This document shows positions 6,499 to 9,580 of a DNA stretch of 9,580 bases, piece by piece (position 1 is the stretch's first letter; every line of letters begins with the position of its first letter). The notes under the pieces were generated by a model. It was not told the origin of the DNA, did not search any database, and was given only the letters and a program-made list of their open reading frames with translations. The position numbers and the translations under genes are program-made. Source of the DNA: CAYZWU01 sp964482235 (lineage in GTDB: Bacteria > Planctomycetota > B15-G4 > CAYZWU01); contig CAYZWU010000095.1 of NCBI GenBank assembly GCA_964482235.1, forward strand, positions 1 through 9,580. The letters are read 5' to 3'.

Positions 6499-9027
6499 AT
6501 GCACCCTGATGAAAGCTCCCGGTTCACTGAGGAAGAGGTGAGCTTCAAGGAGATCGTCGACCTCTTACCGATGCCGGTCGCCGTTGTCGATTCGGAGGGA
6601 CGGATCGAATACAGGAACTCCCGGTTCGTCGATCTCATCGGCTACACTTCCGACGAGATGGCCACGACGGAGGAGTGGCTGAAGCTGGCCTACCCGATCG
6701 AGAAGTACAGGAAGGAGGTGGTGGCCGCCTGGAAATCGGGCCGGGAAAGCGGGCAGGGCGTCGAATCCAGCTCCAGCACATTCAGCGTCACATGCAAGGA
6801 CGGCAAGGTTCGCAGCATCAGGTTCAGGACAGTTCCCTTCGGGGAAGGCCGCCGCTTCGTCGTCTGCGAGGACATGACCGAGCTGAGACGGGCCGAGGAG
6901 GACCGCCTCCGCCGCCTCGACAGGGTGGCCCGTTTCCAGGACGTCGTCTTCAAGCTGATCGTCAATGAGGCGGTGACATCGGGCAGGCTCGAGAGCGCCG
7001 TGAAGGTGATCACCGAGGCGGCGGCGGATGCTCTCGAGGTGGAAAGGGCGGGGATCTGGCTTCTCGATGAGAAGCACGAGCAGCTCGTTTCCCACGACGT
7101 TTTCGTCAGGGGGAAGAGGGAGCACGTCCAGGACAACCCCCTTGCGGCGAGGGACTACCCCGGCTACTTCGAGGCCCTCGAGGGCGGCAGGGCTATCGAC
7201 GCCCACGACGCCATGACCGATCCCCGGACCAGAGAATTCAAGGGAGGATATCTCATACCCAACGGCATCACCTCGATGCTGGACGCGGTGATCATGCTGT
7301 CCGGCGAGCTCGTGGGCGTGGTCTGCCACGAGCATTGCGGAGAGAAGCGGACATGGACGGACGATGAGATCACCTTCGCCGGCGAGATAGCGGACCGGGT
7401 GGCGCAGGCCCTGTTGATCAGCAAGCGCAAGGCGGCCGAGAAGGGGCTGGCCCGCGCCGAGGCGCTGCTGCTTGCCTCGGCCGAGCAGACCCCGGCCGGG
7501 ATTCTCATCGCCGAGGTTCCCGATGAGGGCTATCGACTGGCCAACTCGGCCGCTCTCAGGATCAACGGCATCGAGGAGCCGCCCGGAGCGAGCGTGCCGC
7601 ACCTGATGCGTGCGGAAGACTGGAACATCTTCCATCCTGACGGAACGCCCTACAGCAGGGAGGAGCTGCCCCTGTCCAGGGCGATCCGGGAAGGCGTCAC
7701 GTCGAGCAACATCGATGTCGTGATCCGGCGCACCGACGGGGAAGAGCGGCGCCTGCTCGCCAACGCGGCTCCCGTCTTCGACAGCGAGGGGAAGATCGTC
7801 GCCGGCGTGGTGGTCTTTTCCGATGTCACGGAGATCAAGCAGGCCGAGGAGGAGCGGCGCAAGCTGGAGATCCAGATGCAGCACGCGCAGAAGCTCGAAA
7901 GCCTCGGCGTCCTGGCCGGCGGGATCGCCCACGATTTCAACAACCTGCTCGTGGGCGTTCTCGGCAACGCGGACCTGGCGTTGATGAAGCAGCCCGAAGC
8001 CTCTCCCTCCCGGAGGAGCGTGGAAGAGATCAAGAAGGCGGCCGTGCGCGCCTCGGAGCTGACCAACCAGCTCCTGGCCTACTCGGGCAAGGGGCACATG
8101 CAGATCCAGCCCGTCGCATTGAATCAGCTGGTGGAGGAGATGGCGCACCTCCTCGAAGTGTCGATCTCCAAGAAGATCAGGCGGCATTTCGATTTCGTCG
8201 AGGGCCTGCCCGCCATCGAGGCCGATCCGGTCCAGATGAGCCAGGTCGTGATGAACTTCATCACGAACGCCGCCGAGGCGATCGGCGAGAAGGAGGGCGT
8301 CATCCATGTCAGCACCGGGATCCAGGGTGTGGACCGAGCGTTCCTGGCGGAAACGTACATGTCCGAGGATCTCCCTCAAGGCCGCTACGTCTGGCTCGAG
8401 GTGGCGGACACGGGCTGCGGGATGGACGAGGAAACGCGGGAAAAGATCTTCGATCCCTTCTTCACAACCAAGTTCACCGGGCGGGGGCTGGGGCTGGCCT
8501 CGGTGCTGGGGATCGTGCGGAGCCACAAGGGGGCCATCGAGGTTCGCACCAAGGAGGGGGAAGGGACATCGGTCAAGGTCCTGTTCAAGTGCAGCGAGGT
8601 CGCGGCGGCGGAGGCGGCGCTTAGTAAGGGAGCATCGCCCTTGCAGGATGGATGGAAGGGTGAAGGGACGATCCTGATCGTCGATGACGAGGAATCGGTC
8701 CGCCAGGTGGCCAGCATGATGCTGCAGGCGACGGGATTCTCGATCAAGACGGCCAGCGACGGCTTCGAGGGCATTGAGATCTTCAGACGCCACAAGGACG
8801 AGATCTCCCTCGTTCTGCTCGACGTGACCATGCCGCGAATCGACGGGGATGAAGCGTTCCTGGCCATGCTCAGGATACGGGAGGACGCGAAGGTGGTCCT
8901 CTGGAGCGGCTACGACGAGAAGGACGCCGTGAGCCGCTGCATGGACGGGAAGATGGCGGGCTACGTTCAGAAGCCTTTCGACTACTTGACACTCATCGGG
9001 ACGGTGCGGCAGGCGCTGGAAGGCTGA
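6499..9027 (+). CDS. Soluble hybrid sensor histidine kinase (PAS-GAF-PAS-HisKA-HATPase-REC)
   Basis: An 842-residue hybrid sensor kinase. Order: a PAS domain at about 15-130, a GAF domain at about 145-305, and a second PAS at about 320-447, ending in VVFSDVTEIKQAEEE, the usual PAS-to-kinase linker. The dimerisation/phosphoacceptor helix has GIAHDFNNLL with H478. The ATPase domain has the N box around N590, DTGCGMD (G1, 637-643), FDPFFTTK (651-658) and GRGLGL (G2, 661-666). A C-terminal receiver domain follows, with acidic pair D729-D730, phosphoacceptor D775 in LLDVTMPRIDG, S803 and K825 in QKPF. All catalytic residues appear intact. There is no membrane segment, so it should sense a cytoplasmic signal through PAS or GAF. 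There is no DNA-binding output, so a phosphotransfer protein or response regulator encoded elsewhere is needed. It diverges from rhaB; a role in rhamnose control is only positional inference. Confidence 0.95.
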   Translation: MHPDESSRFTEEEVSFKEIVDLLPMPVAVVDSEGRIEYRNSRFVDLIGYTSDEMATTEEWLKLAYPIEKYRKEVVAAWKSGRESGQGVESSSSTFSVTCKDGKVRSIRFRTVPFGEGRRFVVCEDMTELRRAEEDRLRRLDRVARFQDVVFKLIVNEAVTSGRLESAVKVITEAAADALEVERAGIWLLDEKHEQLVSHDVFVRGKREHVQDNPLAARDYPGYFEALEGGRAIDAHDAMTDPRTREFKGGYLIPNGITSMLDAVIMLSGELVGVVCHEHCGEKRTWTDDEITFAGEIADRVAQALLISKRKAAEKGLARAEALLLASAEQTPAGILIAEVPDEGYRLANSAALRINGIEEPPGASVPHLMRAEDWNIFHPDGTPYSREELPLSRAIREGVTSSNIDVVIRRTDGEERRLLANAAPVFDSEGKIVAGVVVFSDVTEIKQAEEERRKLEIQMQHAQKLESLGVLAGGIAHDFNNLLVGVLGNADLALMKQPEASPSRRSVEEIKKAAVRASELTNQLLAYSGKGHMQIQPVALNQLVEEMAHLLEVSISKKIRRHFDFVEGLPAIEADPVQMSQVVMNFITNAAEAIGEKEGVIHVSTGIQGVDRAFLAETYMSEDLPQGRYVWLEVADTGCGMDEETREKIFDPFFTTKFTGRGLGLASVLGIVRSHKGAIEVRTKEGEGTSVKVLFKCSEVAAAEAALSKGASPLQDGWKGEGTILIVDDEESVRQVASMMLQATGFSIKTASDGFEGIEIFRRHKDEISLVLLDVTMPRIDGDEAFLAMLRIREDAKVVLWSGYDEKDAVSRCMDGKMAGYVQKPFDYLTLIGTVRQALEG

Positions 9028-9033
9028 TAACGC

Positions 9034-9064
9034 AGAACCGCCGACAGATGCCGGCGGTTCTTGA
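9034..9064 (+). terminator. Hairpin terminator after the histidine kinase
   Basis: AGAACCGCCG (9034-9043) and CGGCGGTTCT (9052-9061) form a perfect 10-bp stem with an 8-base loop, starting seven bases after the kinase stop codon. The T-rich side is short (TTCTT), so termination may be imperfect. Because the stem is symmetrical it may also act on minus-strand transcripts from the lipoprotein gene. Confidence 0.6.
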
Positions 9065-9097
9065 CTGGCTAGTCGAGCGGGGGAGTCAGGGACACTC

Positions 9098-9112
9098 ACG
9101 GCCGGAGGCCGT
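9098..9112. other. Small hairpin in the convergent spacer
   Basis: ACGGCC and GGCCGT form a perfect 6-bp stem around GGA, 18 bp past the stop codon of the minus-strand lipoprotein gene. No T run follows on the minus strand, so it is at best a rho-dependent or mRNA-protecting structure. The 102-bp spacer 9028-9129 otherwise holds only the kinase terminator. Confidence 0.3.
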
Positions 9113-9129
9113 CAGCCCTTTCCGAGGCT

Positions 9130-9486
9130 TCATTCCCCGTGAACGACCGTCGTGTTCTGCAGCCAGAGACCCCAGAGGAAAGAAAAGACGGTGTGATCGA
9201 CATGATGCACTTTGGTGATACCGCCCTGCTTCATCGCAGCGTCGATGCCGCCGTCGCCGAAGGCGAAGAGGCCCAGGAATGACATGTTCTGCGACTCGCC
9301 GGTCTTCATCGCTTGAGCGTCCTTGTCCGTCGCCACCGTCAGGTGCTGGGCCGGGCTGGTGACCACCGTCACGATGCCGCCGGCCGGCGTCGGTCCTCCG
9401 GGGAACATGTTGGTGACGCAGCCTGTCGAGAAGAAGGCCAAGGTCAGAACAAGAAGTCCCAATGCGATCCTGTTTGCTGCTCTCAT
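9130..9486 (-). CDS. TRL-like family lipoprotein
   Basis: A 118-residue small lipoprotein. A positively charged N-terminus (MRAANR) and hydrophobic core are followed by a lipobox ending STGC, with C23 as the lipid-modified residue, so it should be anchored in the envelope. The C-terminal half, FLGLFAFGDGGIDAAMKQGG then ITKVHHVDHTVFSFLWGLW, matches the TRL-like family as I recall it (S-x-LG-x-x-x-x-GDASI-x-AA followed by GITKIHHVD). Members are small envelope proteins found in many Gram-negative bacteria with no established function. The ATG at 9486 has a strong AAGGAGG nine bases upstream. It stands alone, converging with the histidine kinase. I am confident of the lipoprotein call and fairly sure of the family. 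Confidence 0.87.
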   Translation of the reverse strand: MRAANRIALGLLVLTLAFFSTGCVTNMFPGGPTPAGGIVTVVTSPAQHLTVATDKDAQAMKTGESQNMSFLGLFAFGDGGIDAAMKQGGITKVHHVDHTVFSFLWGLWLQNTTVVHGE

Positions 9487-9495
9487 ATCCGAATT

Positions 9496-9502
9496 CCTCC
9501 TT
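9496..9502 (-). promoter_or_regulatory. Strong ribosome binding site of the TRL-like lipoprotein
   Basis: AAGGAGG on the minus strand, nine bases before the ATG at 9486. It is the best match to the anti-Shine-Dalgarno sequence in the window and suggests efficient translation of this small envelope protein. Confidence 0.75.
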
Positions 9503-9510
9503 GCTTCACA

Positions 9511-9531
9511 GCCTCGATACTAAGCCGAGGC
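9511..9531 (-). promoter_or_regulatory. Hairpin just upstream of the lipoprotein ribosome binding site
   Basis: GCCTCG and CGAGGC pair perfectly (6 bp) around a 9-base loop, eight bases before AAGGAGG on the minus strand. If it lies in the 5' leader it could protect the mRNA or tune initiation. The loop holds TAGTAT, a mediocre -10-like hexamer with no fitting -35, so whether this is leader RNA or promoter DNA cannot be decided. Confidence 0.3.
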
Positions 9532-9535
9532 ACCC

Positions 9536-9578
9536 GGTTCCAGAACTCGTTCCGCAGATTCGGTGGAACCCGTTTTTT
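9536..9578 (+). terminator. Terminator-like inverted repeat with T6 at the right edge
   Basis: GGTTCCA (9536-9542) and TGGAACC (9564-9570) form a 7-bp stem, with an inner CCG/CGG pairing, followed after two bases by TTTTTT (9573-9578). It points rightward on the plus strand, but no plus-strand gene lies just upstream, and the nearest one already has a hairpin at 9034. The long loop lowers confidence. It may end a transcript from an undetected RNA or antisense promoter, or be chance. Confidence 0.3.
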
Positions 9579-9580
9579 AG

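Noticed and set aside
3450..6509. Plus-strand open frame of 1019 codons running through the gap
   Set aside because: It is antisense to rhaA and rhaB, which have full family motifs and ribosome binding sites, and it reads through 100 N. Its translation is rich in Arg, Gly, Pro and Glu, typical of a GC-rich complement.
6565..9099. Minus-strand open frame of 844 codons
   Set aside because: It lies wholly antisense to the hybrid histidine kinase and is explained by GC-biased third positions removing stop codons on the complement.

Overview
This window looks like part of a metagenome-assembled scaffold from an uncultured, GC-rich, probably Gram-negative bacterium. Supporting signs are strong Shine-Dalgarno sites, a lipobox lipoprotein, strongly GC-biased codons that leave long open antisense frames, and a run of exactly 100 N (4714-4813). 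I cannot name the phylum. An FCB-group or similar environmental lineage would fit, but that is a guess.

Layout, left to right. (1) 5-1369 (+): an unrecognised protein, probably cut by the window edge, with two pilin-like cysteine modules (CPxxGxY...CxVH) around a middle region of unknown fold. (2) 1454-2719 (+): a putative secreted Ntn-type hydrolase of the C45/acyltransferase kind, with a candidate extended -10 promoter before it. (3) 2771-3328 (+): an isochorismatase-family cysteine hydrolase, 51 bp downstream and probably cotranscribed. (4) 3360-4643 (-) and 4848-6323 (-): L-rhamnose isomerase (rhaA) and rhamnulokinase (rhaB), transcribed rhaB then rhaA, convergent with the hydrolase pair. 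(5) Between rhaB and rhaA lies a 20-bp tandem repeat with a palindromic core. It swallows the rhaB stop codon and is interrupted by the assembly gap. (6) 6499-9027 (+): a soluble PAS-GAF-PAS hybrid histidine kinase with a C-terminal receiver, divergent from rhaB and followed by a hairpin terminator. (7) 9130-9486 (-): a TRL-like lipoprotein.

How the genes may work together. RhaA converts L-rhamnose to L-rhamnulose and RhaB phosphorylates it, giving the first two steps of the classical phosphorylated rhamnose pathway. The aldolase, transporter and AraC-type regulators of that pathway are not in the window. The hybrid kinase has no DNA-binding domain and must pass its signal to a partner encoded elsewhere; a link to rhamnose genes is suggested only by position. 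The two hydrolases on the left could act on related amide substrates, but nothing in the sequence proves it.

The least ordinary item is the 20-bp repeat array between rhaB and rhaA. Its copies are nearly identical, its dyads are spaced about two helical turns apart, its transcribed strand carries a two-codon ATG-NCC-TGA frame per unit, and its true length is hidden by the gap.
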